Source of the DNA: Actinernus sp. WN-2022
Taxonomy: Eukaryota > Cnidaria > Anthozoa > Actiniaria > Actinernidae
Direction: 5' to 3'
Assembly (NCBI GenBank): GCA_030867875.1
Contig: JAOWCC010000286.1
Location: 1,922,001-1,986,000 of the forward strand
DNA length: 64,000 bases
The notes under the pieces are model-generated. The model saw only the letters and a list, made by a program, of their open reading frames with translations. It was not told the DNA's origin and ran no database searches. This document shows, piece after piece, positions 38,183 through 50,696 of the stretch. How positions within the stretch are numbered: the stretch's first letter is position 1; every line of letters starts with the position of its first letter. The position numbers were made by a program, and so were the translations under genes.

Positions 38183-40123
38183 TTAAATTTGATTTTCTAA
38201 AAGGATAGTTTTATAACGTTTTTTGAATACATTAATAGAGCTAGAACGTTTAATATTCAATTCAATTGTTTCCCAAATTTTTGATGATATAAATTTGAAT
38301 GTATAAATTCCATAATTAGTTCTCGCTTTTGGTCTAACAAAATTTAAATTAGCAGCAAATCTGGTATTGTATGTATGGTGTTTTGCAGCTGGTGTGAGGA
38401 CTTCAGAAAAGACCGATGGTATATTCGTTTTCTTATTTATAATTTTGTAACTAAATGTTGCAATTCTTAGTTTGAAGATATTGTCAAGTTTTAAAATTCC
38501 AAGAATATTAAAGTATGGTGTAGCACTTTCTCTGCTGTGTGCAAAAAATATGTTTCTAATGCACTTATTTTGTTTAGTCCGGAGTTTTATCAGTTTGGAT
38601 GTATAGGTGTTACCCCAGCTCATGAGACCATAATTTAAATATGGATATACTAGTGTATAATATAGTTGCTTCAACATGTTTAAATCAAGATAATACCGGA
38701 GTTTATTGATTATTCCAATATTTTTTGCCATTTTACTATTTATGTGTTTTATTTGTTGCTCCCAGTTAATATGTTCATCTAAGTATATTCCTAAGTATTT
38801 TATATAGCTTTTTCGTTCAATATTAGCGATATTAATTTTAGAGGTTTTTTTATTTGGTGAGCTTATTATCATGTAATGTGTTTTTTGAAGATTAACTGAT
38901 AGTTTGTTAATAGCACAGTAATGGAGGATTAGTTTAAATTCTTCATTCATTATCGTTTCTAGATCTGTTATATTATTACACGAATAGAAAACATTTGTAT
39001 CATCTGCAAATATTCGAAAGGAAAGTTTCTTAGAGCAATTAGGCATATCATTTATATAAAGCAGAAAAAGTAACGGCCCCAATGTTGAGCCTTGTGGTAC
39101 TCCGCACGTCATTTCAAGCATACTAGATTCAGTATGTCCTAATTTTACGTATTGTTTTCGATTATTTAAGTAATTAGTAAACCATGACAATGGATTTCCT
39201 CTAATTCCATATTTACTTAATTTGGATACTAGGATCTGGTGATTAACTGTATCGAAAGCTTTGGAAAAGTCGAGAAATAATCCACATGTTAATTGTTTAT
39301 TATCTATAGCCGTTTTTAAATTATCTGTTATATCAAGGATTGCCTGTTCAGTGGAATGCCCTTTTCTAAATCCAAATTGATGATCAAATAGGATATTGTT
39401 TTTATCCAAAAATGATATAAGTTGATCATACACAAGTCGTTCTAAGATTTTGCTAAAAGGTGACAATGTTGCTATAGGTCTGTAGTTATAGGCATCAGTA
39501 GCTATACCACTTTTATAAATTGGAGTGACTCTAGATATTTTAAGAATATCTGGTACAACACCTGTTTTGATTGATTCATTGTAGATATAAGTAAAGGGCA
39601 GTGAAAGAGCTTCACTTGCTATTTTTATTAATTTATTGGGAACATCTATTGAAGCCTTATTTTCCTTTAAGTTTGAAAATAGTTCACAAATCTTTGATGA
39701 GTAAACTGGAGACATCACAAAGCTAGACACTGGAGAATTGTGAATATAGTTCGTTGGATTTTCATTGGAATCCTCAATTAAACTAGCCAAACTTGGGCCA
39801 ACATTAACAAAATGATGATTGAATTGGTTCGCTATATCTAATGTGTCAGTGTATGTCTTGTTATTTCTTACAAGTCTTGTTGGGTATAACTGGCCTTTTG
39901 TTTTTCGTTTAATTAGTGTTCCAATCAATTTCCAAGTAGCTTTTAAATTGTCTTTACACCTTTCGAAGTTGATACTATAATACTGTCTTTTACTCTGTGT
40001 TCTTATTTGATTAAGTTTGTTAGCGTACTTCTTATATTTATTTACTTTTTCCATATCATTAGAATGAAAGTGGGTGTGATACATTTTCTGTTTAATTTTT
40101 ATTGACTTCCATTTGTTATCCAT
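38183..40123 (-). CDS. LINE ORF2 C-terminal part: reverse transcriptase
   Basis: 646 residues in the frame after the shift. RT motifs are complete: YRPIATLSPFSKILERLVYD, FGFRKGHSTEQAILDI, motif A LFLDFSKAFDTVNH, motif B CGVPQGSTLGPLLFLLYIND, motif C RIFADDTNVFYS, then KYLGIYLDEHINW. The C-terminal block with YPYLNYGLMSWGNTY is typical of the CR1/L2/Jockey group. The ATG at 40123 is a by-product of the frameshift, not a natural start. Confidence 0.92.
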   Translation of the reverse strand: MDNKWKSIKIKQKMYHTHFHSNDMEKVNKYKKYANKLNQIRTQSKRQYYSINFERCKDNLKATWKLIGTLIKRKTKGQLYPTRLVRNNKTYTDTLDIANQFNHHFVNVGPSLASLIEDSNENPTNYIHNSPVSSFVMSPVYSSKICELFSNLKENKASIDVPNKLIKIASEALSLPFTYIYNESIKTGVVPDILKISRVTPIYKSGIATDAYNYRPIATLSPFSKILERLVYDQLISFLDKNNILFDHQFGFRKGHSTEQAILDITDNLKTAIDNKQLTCGLFLDFSKAFDTVNHQILVSKLSKYGIRGNPLSWFTNYLNNRKQYVKLGHTESSMLEMTCGVPQGSTLGPLLFLLYINDMPNCSKKLSFRIFADDTNVFYSCNNITDLETIMNEEFKLILHYCAINKLSVNLQKTHYMIISSPNKKTSKINIANIERKSYIKYLGIYLDEHINWEQQIKHINSKMAKNIGIINKLRYYLDLNMLKQLYYTLVYPYLNYGLMSWGNTYTSKLIKLRTKQNKCIRNIFFAHSRESATPYFNILGILKLDNIFKLRIATFSYKIINKKTNIPSVFSEVLTPAAKHHTYNTRFAANLNFVRPKARTNYGIYTFKFISSKIWETIELNIKRSSSINVFKKRYKTILLENQI

Positions 40124-41253
40124 GGCTTTGTTAATTGTTTTATTTTACTTTGCGGTGTTACTTTGTATGGAGCATGTTTATTTACAATCACTTTTATCAT
40201 ATTTATTGTATTAACTGTTGTTTCATTAAGGTCTTTGCTGTTAATAATAATATCGTTCCAATTTATCACATTGATATCACTAAGATAAGCTTCTTTATCG
40301 AATTTGCTATAGTCTCTATGGAACCGTTTTTCTTTACCTCGTTTTATTGAAATATTGATTATACAAAAAAATGGAAGATGATCTGATATATCGAAGAGTG
40401 CAATTCCAGATAAGATATGCTCGATTGAAGTATTTGTGTATATATGATCAATCAATGTTTTAGAGTGATCTGTTAATCTTGTTGGTTTTGTTATGATGGG
40501 TAAAAAATTATTTGCATAAAGCATATCTAAATACTTTTCTGTTGGTAAATGAGTGGTAAATTTAAAGAAGTCAATGTTTATGTCACCTAAAATATATACT
40601 TGGTATTTACATTGATTTAGATGTTTAAGCAACTCTTCTAATTGATCAGTAAACCGCTCTATATTTGCTTGAGGGTGCCTATAAATACAACCGATTATTA
40701 AATTCTTTTTACCATGACCGGGGTCTATTTCGACCCAGCAAGATTCAACAAGGTCAATATCAATTTTTATATCGGGCCTAAATATAGTTGTTAAGTCATT
40801 AGCTACATATATTCCAGCTCCACCAGCCGCTGTTGGTGAGTCCGTATGAAAAAAATTATAACCCAATATGTCAATATTAGAAACTGATTTGTTGTTCAAT
40901 CTGGTTTCAGTAACAGCCACGATATCAGGTTTCTCCGAAAGAGTATATAACATATCATTTAGTAGCACTAAATTTTTTGATAGGCTTCTTATATTACTGT
41001 GAAAGAATGATAGAGCGTTCGTGCCAGCTCTTTCTAAAGCACTGTTTATTTTAGAGACTGTATAGTAATTAGATACTGGAGTATGTAGCATAATGTCAGA
41101 ATCGCTTTCATCAAATTTATCTGGGTTCGACATTATTTCATTAAGATCGGTATCGAAATCTAATTCGCGAGACCAGGTACCGAGTACGGCACTGAGTTCT
41201 TTATCGGTTAAACTATAAAACGGTAAATAATCTAAATTACACTTACTTGTCAT
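40099..41253 (-). CDS. LINE ORF2 N-terminal part: apurinic-like endonuclease
   Basis: 384 residues from the ATG at 41253. Exonuclease-endonuclease-phosphatase motifs appear in order: SNIRSLSKN-type start (FHSNIRSLSK), VAVTETRLNN, GGAGIYVAND, CIYRHPQ, ILGDINIDF and the C-terminal FDISDHLPFF. It would nick target DNA for target-primed reverse transcription. The frame ends shortly after PWITNG, where the neighbouring frame continues into the RT, indicating a single-base frameshift near 40100-40120. Confidence 0.85.
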   Translation of the reverse strand: MTSKCNLDYLPFYSLTDKELSAVLGTWSRELDFDTDLNEIMSNPDKFDESDSDIMLHTPVSNYYTVSKINSALERAGTNALSFFHSNIRSLSKNLVLLNDMLYTLSEKPDIVAVTETRLNNKSVSNIDILGYNFFHTDSPTAAGGAGIYVANDLTTIFRPDIKIDIDLVESCWVEIDPGHGKKNLIIGCIYRHPQANIERFTDQLEELLKHLNQCKYQVYILGDINIDFFKFTTHLPTEKYLDMLYANNFLPIITKPTRLTDHSKTLIDHIYTNTSIEHILSGIALFDISDHLPFFCIINISIKRGKEKRFHRDYSKFDKEAYLSDINVINWNDIIINSKDLNETTVNTINMIKVIVNKHAPYKVTPQSKIKQLTKPWITNGSQ

Positions 41254-41330
41254 TGATGTACAGGTTGTGTGTTAATCATTACTAAGGTAACATAACAATT
41301 CAACATTTGCATTGCAAAGTTCTATCTCTT

Positions 41331-42140
41331 CTAGCCCAATGATTCTTCAAACTCATTAAATTCCTCAACTCTAGTAAATCCATAGATTCTTGAAGTATCA
41401 GATTCTCGAAGAAGTATCTTTCCATTCATTGTCCACAAATACTTATAGTGCTGATCTCTCCTGAATGCATTAATCCGACCGAATAATCTCTTGCGATATG
41501 CAGTAAGCGATTCGTTGACATGCATTTTCTCTGTAGTCAGAATACTCTTTCCAAATTCCTCGGCAATTAGTGGGAGGTCTTTTGTTGTTTTACTGGCCAA
41601 TTTGCTCTTTCGCTTATAAAATTCGTCCTTCATGTCTCTGTGGACGAATTTGACTATTATTCGGTTTTTGATGTTCTTTGTAGGCGGCAATCTATGAGCT
41701 ATGGATATGTGGTGCTCTGTTAATTCAATTCCCATTAATTCACCGAGCTCCACGGCCAATCTCTTCGGGTTGTCTTCTGGAGGTATCGGTATGCCAGTAA
41801 TTTCGATGTAATCCCTCCTCATATACTGCTGCATGTCGTCTATAAGAGCATCGTGCTCCTTCGCTACGTTTCCCATATCAATGATCTTCTTTTCTTGCTG
41901 TTTGGCGCTTTTTTCCACTTCTGTGATCTGTTTTTTCGTAGTTTGAAGTATCTCCAAGACACTATCATATTTCGCTGAAAGGAACTTTTGCGATTTCTCG
42001 ATTCCTTCACATTTGTCTTTCATTGCCTTGATATCTTCTAAAACCGGCGCTATTTCTGCTTTAATCTTCTTCTGAATATCAGGGAGTAGTTCTTCTCTCC
42101 ATAGTTTCGTAAACGAATCCAATGTTAGGTTTGTAGCCAT
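41331..42140 (-). CDS. LINE ORF1 protein
   Basis: 269 residues from the ATG at 42140 (MATNLTLDSFTKLW). An N-terminal coiled coil (about 20-95) precedes an RRM-like domain with ITGIPIPPEDNPKRLAVELG and RIIVKFVHRDMKDEFYKRK, then a C-terminal domain. This is the L1-type ORF1 layout, an RNA-binding trimer that packages the LINE RNA. Similar ORF1 proteins also occur with CR1/L2-like RTs. The frame is intact. Confidence 0.75.
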   Translation of the reverse strand: MATNLTLDSFTKLWREELLPDIQKKIKAEIAPVLEDIKAMKDKCEGIEKSQKFLSAKYDSVLEILQTTKKQITEVEKSAKQQEKKIIDMGNVAKEHDALIDDMQQYMRRDYIEITGIPIPPEDNPKRLAVELGELMGIELTEHHISIAHRLPPTKNIKNRIIVKFVHRDMKDEFYKRKSKLASKTTKDLPLIAEEFGKSILTTEKMHVNESLTAYRKRLFGRINAFRRDQHYKYLWTMNGKILLRESDTSRIYGFTRVEEFNEFEESLG

Positions 42141-42739
42141 GACCAAGTCAATTTCAGTTTAGCCTAAAAAAACATGACCGACCGCCATGACTGCTTACAC
42201 ATACTCTAACCGTCACTATCCCTTACGCCACGAGGGATTTTACATTTTACAATTGAAGGGAGTTGGTTTGAATATTTCAGGGTGTACAGGGCTGATGAGT
42301 GCCTACTGAACTAGAACTCTTGGTTATTTAACTGGAACACTTGTATAACTCCATTACATGTATGTCATCAGTGTTATAAGTGTCCCAGTTCAGTACCCAA
42401 GAGTTTTATAAGTGTTCCAGTTCGATTAATCACGAGATCTCTATTGTCGTTTATAGACTGAGGCACTTCAAGTGATCCCATGGCTCATCATTGAATGAAT
42501 ACAACGAGGAAGTTCCTCCCATACCTGAACTGGGGAAATGCTCTCCTAAAGAATGCTATGTTATCTAAATCAGCTTGAAGAATTCACGTGAAACAAAACT
42601 TTAGGCATTCTACCTGGATAACATAATACGTAATCCACCAATGGGAGTTCGCTTTTTGCAAGAAAGACCACCACGCCTCAATTCGTTGATTAGCAGTAGA
42701 CTTTCCATACCTAAAGCTCTTGGACCCGGCAAAATCATT

Positions 42740-43420
42740 ATCATAATCCCTCCTAAAAATCACTGTGTGGCAGCAACATAACCATTCTATGTGCCGTTAT
42801 CTGCTCTTAGGACATCAACCAGTCTGATGTACGCTGTCTATGAAGTAATGAACTATCGCCCTTGGATTGTTATTAGATGGCTCCACTTCCAACCACATAA
42901 TTATGTGATTGTATCCGTCAATTGCTCCATATATGCAGAAACCCAATGGTTTCAGTTTATCATAGCGATCAATGTGCTATATGAAGTTCGGGTCTTTTGC
43001 TTAATATTTCCGCCGTCTATATATTTTCCTTGTTCGGCACGCTACCTTCAGGGTCGAGAGCTTTAATTATACGCCGAACTGTTTCCCGATACAAAACAAG
43101 TACATGATCATTGTGCAAACGTTGATGAATAAAACGATATCCTAAAGCATTCCCACTTCCCATAAGTTCTCTGTTAATTGCATCGACGACCGCATGAATA
43201 GATGAAGGGTGTTTTCTTATCTTTAGACCTAGATGCTTGATAATTCTCTTCAGTTGACACAAGGAAATTCCGATTCCATGGCAAGTAAATAGAAAGGCCA
43301 CGATTTTAGTATAATCCAAGCCAAGACGAAAATATTCCTCGATAATCCTTTCACGGTTTCGATTATTTGCACCCACGGTAGCTGGAATATAATCCTCCGG
43401 AAGACTACTAGCGTTTGGTA
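42740..43420 (-). pseudogene. Transposon-type integrase (rve-like) remnant
   Basis: A 119-residue frame (43017-43376) reads RERIIEEYFRLGLDYTKIVA, a helix-turn-helix, then ALGYRFIHQRLHNDHVLVL and RRIIKALDPEG. This is the DNA-binding half of an integrase family I recall as abundant in corals. Downstream, in other frames, are IAHIDRYDKLKPLGFCIYGA (first catalytic Asp region) and RADNGT (second), at about 42800-43000. Stops and frame breaks make it non-functional. Confidence 0.6.
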
Positions 43421-44340
43421 CATGAAGACTGTAGAGTAGAAGAAAGAAAATGCTAGCGAGTACAAGTGATGCGATCTACTGATACTATAAATATTGGTTT
43501 CTTGACATACATATATTTACAGGTACCACACATGCAAATATAGTTGAGTCTGACCTCTTTGATTAAGTTATGCAAGAACAATATTTTATTAATGCATCAT
43601 TTGGGTAATGTCGAGTTATTTTAAGAACACACCAGCTACATCATGTATTGTTCGTTTATACTGTTGACAGTTTTCTTAAAAATAGTGACAAAATGTATTT
43701 CAGTTTGGAAATTGAAACTTGATTGCCGTCTTATCGTCATAGCTTGTTCTTTTACACATTCGTGAAATATTATTTGGCTAATCCCACATTTATTACTCAG
43801 GCCAGGCCTTCGGCCGAGGCACGAGTCAGAAAATGCAAGCCGTTTATTATTATTATAATTTTTTGTGTGTGTGTCGCTGTTTGGCGCCAGTAACCAATGA
43901 GATTACACAGGAGCCCATTGTTCGATTCCCAACACGTGACAGGATCAACCAATCAGATCCGACACCCACCAGATCTTGGTTGTGGAAGCTCGGCAAAGCC
44001 AGCAACGTAGCGAAGGTTTGGGTTCATTCTGAACCATTATTTTGCTGAAACCAAAGATTTCTTCGAATGAAATATCAAGATATTCAGTTATTCTAGGGCT
44101 GACAGGACTTTTAGGGGCTTTCGATGGAAAATTCTCACATTTACGAAAGGGATGTGGCGATCCAAATATCGCACAGTAAGCTAGTCTAGCCGGCCGGAGG
44201 AGTGATGGTTTTGGTCCAATAATCCACGGAAACTGAAAGAAAATGCCTGTACTGGAAATGGAATACGCAATTATGAAAGTGGTCTCAATTGCATACAAAT
44301 CCAAATTACATTTTTAATTCTATTTTATTTTTATTATAAT
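43421..44340. other. Non-coding DNA
   Basis: AT-rich sequence with a GCCAGGCCTTCGGCCGAGGC-like palindrome near 43805 and a short GT run near 43865. Short open frames lack family features or codon bias. Confidence 0.3.
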
Positions 44341-44811
44341 TATAGCTTTAACGTCTGTAAAGATCCAGTCCTTTGTTTGAAAGGACACTCCTTTTGCCAC
44401 TACTGCATGACAGAGGCATTAGACATGAAGCATGGGTATTGTCCATATGACTGACAGTTTAATGGCTTCTCAACTCCCTCAAGAAACCATGCACTCAGAA
44501 ATGCAGTTGAGGAGTGCCCAACAGCAACACACAACAATAGTAGTGGCTGTATATGGCAAGGCCTGTTGAAAGAGTTGGCTTCTCACAAGACAGTTTGTGA
44601 TAGCAGATCATAAAGTGCAAGAATTCAGAATGTTGTGCCACAACATACCGTTTTGAAGAAAATGAGCATGCTGAGAAGTGCCCATTTCATAGAAGTTGTG
44701 AAAAGTCCAATACCCAAATTCACATCAATTCGTGGAAAGGACACAAGGAGAGCATGTGTCCACGAGACAACATATCTTGCCCAAAGTGCAAGACAGAAGT
44801 GATGAGGTGAT
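44341..44811 (+). pseudogene. RING / TRAF-type zinc-finger gene remnant
   Basis: Begins in an exon-like frame with VCKDPVLCLKGHSFCHYC, a RING-finger core, and CPYD, ending at an in-frame stop. After frame changes, GCIWQGLLKELASHKTVC and CPFHRSCEK...MCPRDNISCPKCKTEV match TRAF-type zinc fingers. At least one stop and two frame changes mark it as decayed, unless introns explain part of this. Confidence 0.6.
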
Positions 44812-45235
44812 CATGAGTATATAATTATATACATGTACGTACATGTATTAAACTATTTTTTTTGCATGTATGAACCATAACTGTTAAATCTCAATCAAGT
44901 TGGGTGGGGGCACACAGGCAATGACTGAGCTGGATCAGTTACCATTTCATCACTAATTCTTTTGTTCTCCAATTTGTTTCTAATTTTATGCAACATAATT
45001 TACCATAAATGACTGCAGCAGGAGTTCTCTCATCATGTCAGCAGACATGAATTACTACCAAATCGTATTGCGTATTTTGTTCTATTGTTCTGTATTGTAT
45101 TAATTATATTGTATTTTGATAGCAATTCATGTGTTGCCTACATGAAGGGACCACTACGGCAGGGGTATTTTGCAGAGAGAATGCTGAATGAAAATTAGAA
45201 AATCCGGTCAGCGGTCATTATTAAATACCAATCAT

Positions 45236-45312
45236 TATCCGATGGTGTTGTGGTTATCATGTCTACCTTGAAAGTGAGAGACCAAGGTTCAAGCCCTCGC
45301 CGTCAAACCATA
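45236..45312 (+). repeat. tRNA-derived SINE head (Val-like)
   Basis: TGTGGTTATCATGTC serves as an A box and AGGTTCAAGCCC as a B box at tRNA spacing, followed by a GTCAAACC end. The stems are imperfect, so a SINE or tRNA relic is more likely than a functional tRNA. Confidence 0.5.
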
Positions 45313-46335
45313 TTTTTCACAAAGTATGTTATATCTTTTTCTTTCATGCCTTAATTTATATACTTGAAGTACCTTTGATATAACAGATCCACATATAAGA
45401 TCCACAGTAATATAACAATCCTATGTGAAATGTGGCTGCATGATTACACTTAGTTAGAATACTCTTTGCTGCCTTTATGTATACTGTACCGATCAAATCG
45501 AAACATCATCATTCCCCGTGCATTTGAATTTTTAGAGTTTGTGTTGTTCAAATTCCCCACCCCATCGTCGTATCACAGGCTAACCATCCTCACATATTGT
45601 GTACTTGTCACTGATATCATGTCTGGCTTTCCGTTAATCCATTATTTCTTAGCAGAGTCCACCACAGTGGAAACTCACGTAAGAGATAGGATGGAGGGGC
45701 ACTTCTTGGAACTGTAGAAAACGCTAACAAAAACAAGGTCCTCTAAAATGGTAATTATTAAAAATATATATATAGCTACTGGTACATGTACATATATATG
45801 TTCTGAAACGTATGTGAATAGTTAAGTATAGTGAGCATGCCTTTTCAAAACCAGATGTGCACAGCCAGTTGCAAGCTCATTGGTCAACTTCAAGGACTTG
45901 ACCATGATGACCTATGCCAAAATAACAAATAACATCTTCTAACAAAAAAACATATATATAAGGAATATCCAAAACCTGATCTCCAAAACCTAATCAGGGC
46001 TTAAGGGTGGAGACACCAATTAGGTTAATATTATTATAAAAATAAAATAAAACTCACTTTCTATATATATACAGCTATTTAAAAAAAACCATTGTCAGCT
46101 GCAATATGTTGAGCAGTACTGCATGTCTCTTATATGTGTTGTTGCATGTCTTTTAGTTGCATGTGTCATGTTTCATTCTGTGCATTCAAATTAAGACACA
46201 ATTAATTGCAACAGATTACACTTAAAGAACAAAGGCAAGTCCATTGGCTATAATATAGTTAAGTACAAAAGGTTGAAGGTATATGCACGTAATTATTTAT
46301 TAAGTACTTTTATTTTTATATCAATGCAAACAGGA

Positions 46336-49300
46336 TACAGGATTTGCACAAAGAAATTGTATCATTAATTCCTCATTTAATGGAGTGTAAATTTGACGGG
46401 AAAGACTTATCAGGTAGCATCACAAGCCCAACAATGACAACTATGACAGCAACTGTTATATGTATATTTATGTTGTGTGTCATACAGATTCTGAAGAGCG
46501 GTTTGCTTTGGTACATTTTGCCAATGATGGCCTGTATTCAGTTGTTGATAAGAACAGAATTAAAGAGCAGCACTATGCCTATGGGCAGTCTGTTAATGTC
46601 TTGTGGGGAAAAGTGCAAAGTACTACAATGCAGAACTTATTGTTTGTGGTTGGTATTCACTTTTTATACAAAGTCCGAAGTTAACAGGTTTAGTTGGTGT
46701 GGATGGGGTAATTACATGTAAGAGTTAATTATGGTAAATTTAGAAGAAAAAAAATTATGGGAAGGGAATTGTCTTTTAAGGGGTAAATTTATGAAGTAAA
46801 AACGTTTTGCTACAACATTTTCCAGGTTATGACTCCTTCGTGTTGTATAAGTTAACATGCAGAATTACATGCATAACAGTTTTAAAAAGTCGTGAAGTTA
46901 AATTGTTTATGCATGCTCATAATTAAACTCTGTGAGAAAAAAATAAATGCATTTGTTTTAACGTTTTATTTATTTTTGTCAGGGACAAAAGTTGAGTGTG
47001 AGAAAGAGAAGGAACGAATAACAGAGAAAAGGACAGGTACACAAACTGATGTTGGAGAATCAACTTATACTGACGATGGTATGTCTAGAATTTTTTTTAT
47101 CTGCATTGTCTACTATGATGTAACATTATTCATTTGACTGGCATCAGAATAAGCTGATTTACCATAAACACTTGTTGATAAGTCACACCCACCATTTACA
47201 AGTTCACATTTTTTTTTAATAAAGAAAGAGAGAAAATCAAAAGTTGAGAAAAGTACATGTACACCATCTTGCTTGTTTCATTGAACATGCCTGTAACAAA
47301 TGGTAGCTTTCATGAAACTTGCAAACTGGAGAGAAGACCATATATTCAGCTCCGAATCAGGGCTTCACAAGACATCTGATATACATGTATCTTTCTCAAA
47401 CTCATGAATAATTAATGAGAATATTACAAAGAAAATCACAAGCGTAAAGGAGTTTAGATAGGTGATGAAACACTTGCATAAATTATCCAAACTCTTCTCC
47501 GTTTTCTCTTCAATGGTAAATTCGTTGGAGAAGCCAATTATACAACACTGTCAACCGTGTTGTATCACATATCCAAACACCGAGAACTGAGTTTTAAAAT
47601 CTCCGCTTCGCGTCGTTTTTCAAGTTCAATTCTCAGTGTTTGGATGTGTGATACAACACGGCGGACAGTGTTGTATATATTACTTCCATAATAGTATTTG
47701 TTTAACAGTACATGTTTTCATTCAGGTTACTTTCCAGGTTTGAACTTAAAGATCTGTCAACAAAAAGATTGAGTGGCTGGTTTAGGAGCCCCAGACCAGA
47801 CTTGCTAAAGCAATGGCCAATGTTCAGTTTCATTTGGATTTGTGTAATATAATAGCAACATGCTTCAATTGCCTGGACCCTTTTGTAAATCATTGCTCTT
47901 CTAGATAAGCTACATCCCAATTTTGCAGAAAGATTTTGGGTAAAAAGGTGCACCTTAAAGTGTATCTAGCTGTAACTGTTTATGGTAAAACATAAAAGTC
48001 AAGTATTAAAAGCTGGCAACATGTCTTTTTATAGAGCAAGAGAAGCCTCAGAAAAGAAAAACTGAAAGTGCAGATCTTGCAAGACTCAAGAAGAGTAAAG
48101 GTACACATGTAGTTAAACATTGTTTAGAATCAGTGCTAATGTGCACCTTAACCATTTTGCCACTGGACCATTTGGTTAACCCTCCCCCTTCAGGTAAAGT
48201 TTGGCTAGGGCAGTCAGTTACATACATTGTACCACTGTACTGTCAAGTTGAGGGCTCAAGCTAATAGCCCCTCAATGCCATTCGGGAGGATTCTACTGTG
48301 ATGGCAGTGGTTGGCAAAGCTTGCTCATTTAGGGTTTGAATGAATGAAAAGAATGAAAAGTGCTGTAATTTAGAAAACTAAGCCACTGGAAGAGTAACAG
48401 TACACTGTCAGGGCTTCCCATTTCTGCCATTGACTGTCAACAGCGATGGCTGTAGAAGCCCCTGTGGATGGCTGAGATTTTGCTTTGATGGCTTTGCTTA
48501 AATTTTTCAACAGATAATTGACTCTCTTGTCTACTCCTGTAGCAAACCAATCTACATTGTATTTCTGTTCTTATTGAAATAGTAAGCCCTGATTACAATC
48601 ATGTAATTTGGTGTTTTGGGCAGTGCAGTCTAAATACTGCTTTTGGTTGTTCCTCATTGTATTAGCTTTCAAGTTTCTAATTTGTTATGCTAATTGCTTG
48701 ACAGTGCTGGCCAGTAAATCAAATTATGTGTTTTGGTCAACAGGAACTAATTCAGGTGCTACGTGGAGAGGTACGTACATTGTAAATGTATACATGCAGT
48801 TAACTAGTAACTTATAAAATAATGTTCTTGTGATCAAAAACAAAAACACTTACTCAGATAATTTAGTAGAGTATGCTGAGAAAATCAAAGAGTGCTTGAT
48901 GAAGGACAACAGAGATTCAATGGATAAAACCACTATATAATTAACATATCAGATACGAAAAAAAGCTTGAAGTGCATGTTTTGTAATGTCTAAAAACAGT
49001 AGTCATTACTTTAGTAAACATTGTTTGAAATATGTGTAATGCCTGCTTGAGGTCCGAAAAAAGCTCCAAGTTGTAGCCCACAGGGGAGATGTTTGTATCG
49101 TTAAATTACATGTACAAGTCCAAATTTGAAGGATCTTTTCTTTATTCCTGGGAGAAGCACTAGCAGAAGAAGAAGTAAAGCTTTAACTTCCATGGAACAA
49201 CGCAATAGGTATATTCGTAATGTATTGAGTATGCAGGTTACAGTCAAATTAGTAATGATCCACAAGCTCTCATGCTTAGATCAGTAGCCACAAGAAATGC

Positions 49301-50020
49301 GAGCTAGACCTGGTAACGAGCGTGAAATGCGAGCACGGGGGTTGACGAGAAGGAGACAACGGAGAACTTGATGTACTAAATTAAGTCTTTGAAATTTGGA
49401 ATTCCTAGGAATTCTTAAAATCAAACAGAAGTTTCTCTTCAACTCTTGCTACTAAATTTATCATGTAATAAGCCCAATGTCATATACACTGTAGGTGCTT
49501 GCTAGCAAGAAATGCTGTTTCTTACAGATCTCTATTTGTGAAGCAAAACAGCATTGGGGAAACAGATGATCCACTTTATGTAAGTAGTACTCTAACTCAA
49601 TAGACTGAGGTATTTTTGAAGCTAGACAATACGCTGCATATTGTCAGCTATTTTAAACAGTCATTTAGAACTGTGGAAAAAAATACTCTTATGTCACTCA
49701 TAAAATCAATTTATAACTAACTCATACAAAAAGGATTACTAGGTTGATATTAGGATACCATTAAATTTTGAAAGAGAATTAAAAACCCAGCAGTACATGT
49801 ATATTGCTTAGTGTTACTTTATAGTATTTTATTATGTAATTTATTACAGAGCCTGACAGATGTAGTGATCAGGCTAGAATCTATTGAAAAGAAAGTGGAT
49901 CAGCTGATCACCAAGCAAGAGGCTGTTGCAAGACAGCACAGTTACATAGTGCCCCCCAGTCCAGTACCTTCATCAAGCACATCTAAGGCCGAGTCTAGTG
50001 GGACTCCTAGCCCATTTTAA
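46336..50020 (+). CDS. Hypothetical multi-exon host gene, C-terminal coiled coil
   Basis: Candidate exons at about 46336-46415, 46482-46614, 46982-47080, 48034-48101 and 49854-50020. Exon 2 reads ERFALVHFANDGLYSVVDKN and YGQSVNVLW, a small beta domain I associate with cnidarian BEN-domain proteins, though no BEN domain is visible. Exon 3 is Lys/Glu/Thr rich and exon 4 carries a basic, nuclear-localisation-like QKRKTESADLARLKKSK. The last has DVVIRLESIEKKVDQLITKQ (coiled coil) and a Ser/Pro tail before a stop. The 5' end and some splice sites are uncertain. Confidence 0.35.
47541..47675. mobile_element. Foldback element
   Basis: ACAACACTGTC, CGTGTTGTATCACATATCCA and AACACCGAGAACTGAG at the left are inverted at the right as GACAGTGTTGT, TGGATGTGTGATACAACACG and CTCAGTGTT. 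It is intronic in the 46.3-50.0 kb gene. Confidence 0.75.
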
Positions 50021-50696
50021 TAAAAAAACATGTAAGTGTGAATTAGAGGCTTTGGATTGCATGATAAGTGAAAAAGTGCCAATGAGTGCATGAACATTGT
50101 AACAATCATGAATATAGTATAAATAACTAAATCAATTATGATCCCTTTCAAATTAAGGTCTTACAACTGAACATTTTTAATTGCTTTATTTGCTTTATAT
50201 AAACCAAAATTAATACAGTTTATACTTCACTTTAACAATTTATTGTTCCTTGAGAAATGACGTATCACATTCATGAAAACCCCAAAATGTTGATTTTCAT
50301 TCATTGTTGTTTCTGTATTTTCAGCAGATGTGTTCTATCAAACTAGATGATGATGAAAGCAGTACTGCAGATGAAGAACATGAGTTGGTAAGCTTAATTA
50401 TGTATCTATTATTTACCTTGATGGTCAGCTTAAAGTGAGGCTGGGTAAGCGTAATCACTTTGACAAGACATATTTGGGCGAGTTTCCCAGCTGTGGTAGC
50501 TTTGATTTGATTTTTCTATTCAATGTATATATCACATTCAAACTACCAGTAGTTTTCAAAGATTTGTACAAAATGTTATGGGATTAGAGCAATTATTTTT
50601 TATGTTTTAATGTCATCACGCTAAATAAGCTTGCTTTTGACGCGGCTATTTTAGCATTGTAGTAATGCTGTATTTTTTATTTTTTGGGGGTTTAGA

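Larger units (their letters stand above)
37947..42140 (-). mobile_element. Near-complete non-LTR retrotransposon (CR1/L2-like LINE)
   Basis: Two ORFs on the minus strand, ORF1 then an endonuclease-RT ORF2, end in a 3' tail of heptamer repeats. The plus strand reads CAAGTCT five times plus CAAGT at 37947-37986. Microsatellite-like 3' ends are typical of CR1 and L2 clades. The 5' end is not defined. One frameshift in ORF2 is the only obvious lesion, so it is young. Confidence 0.88.
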
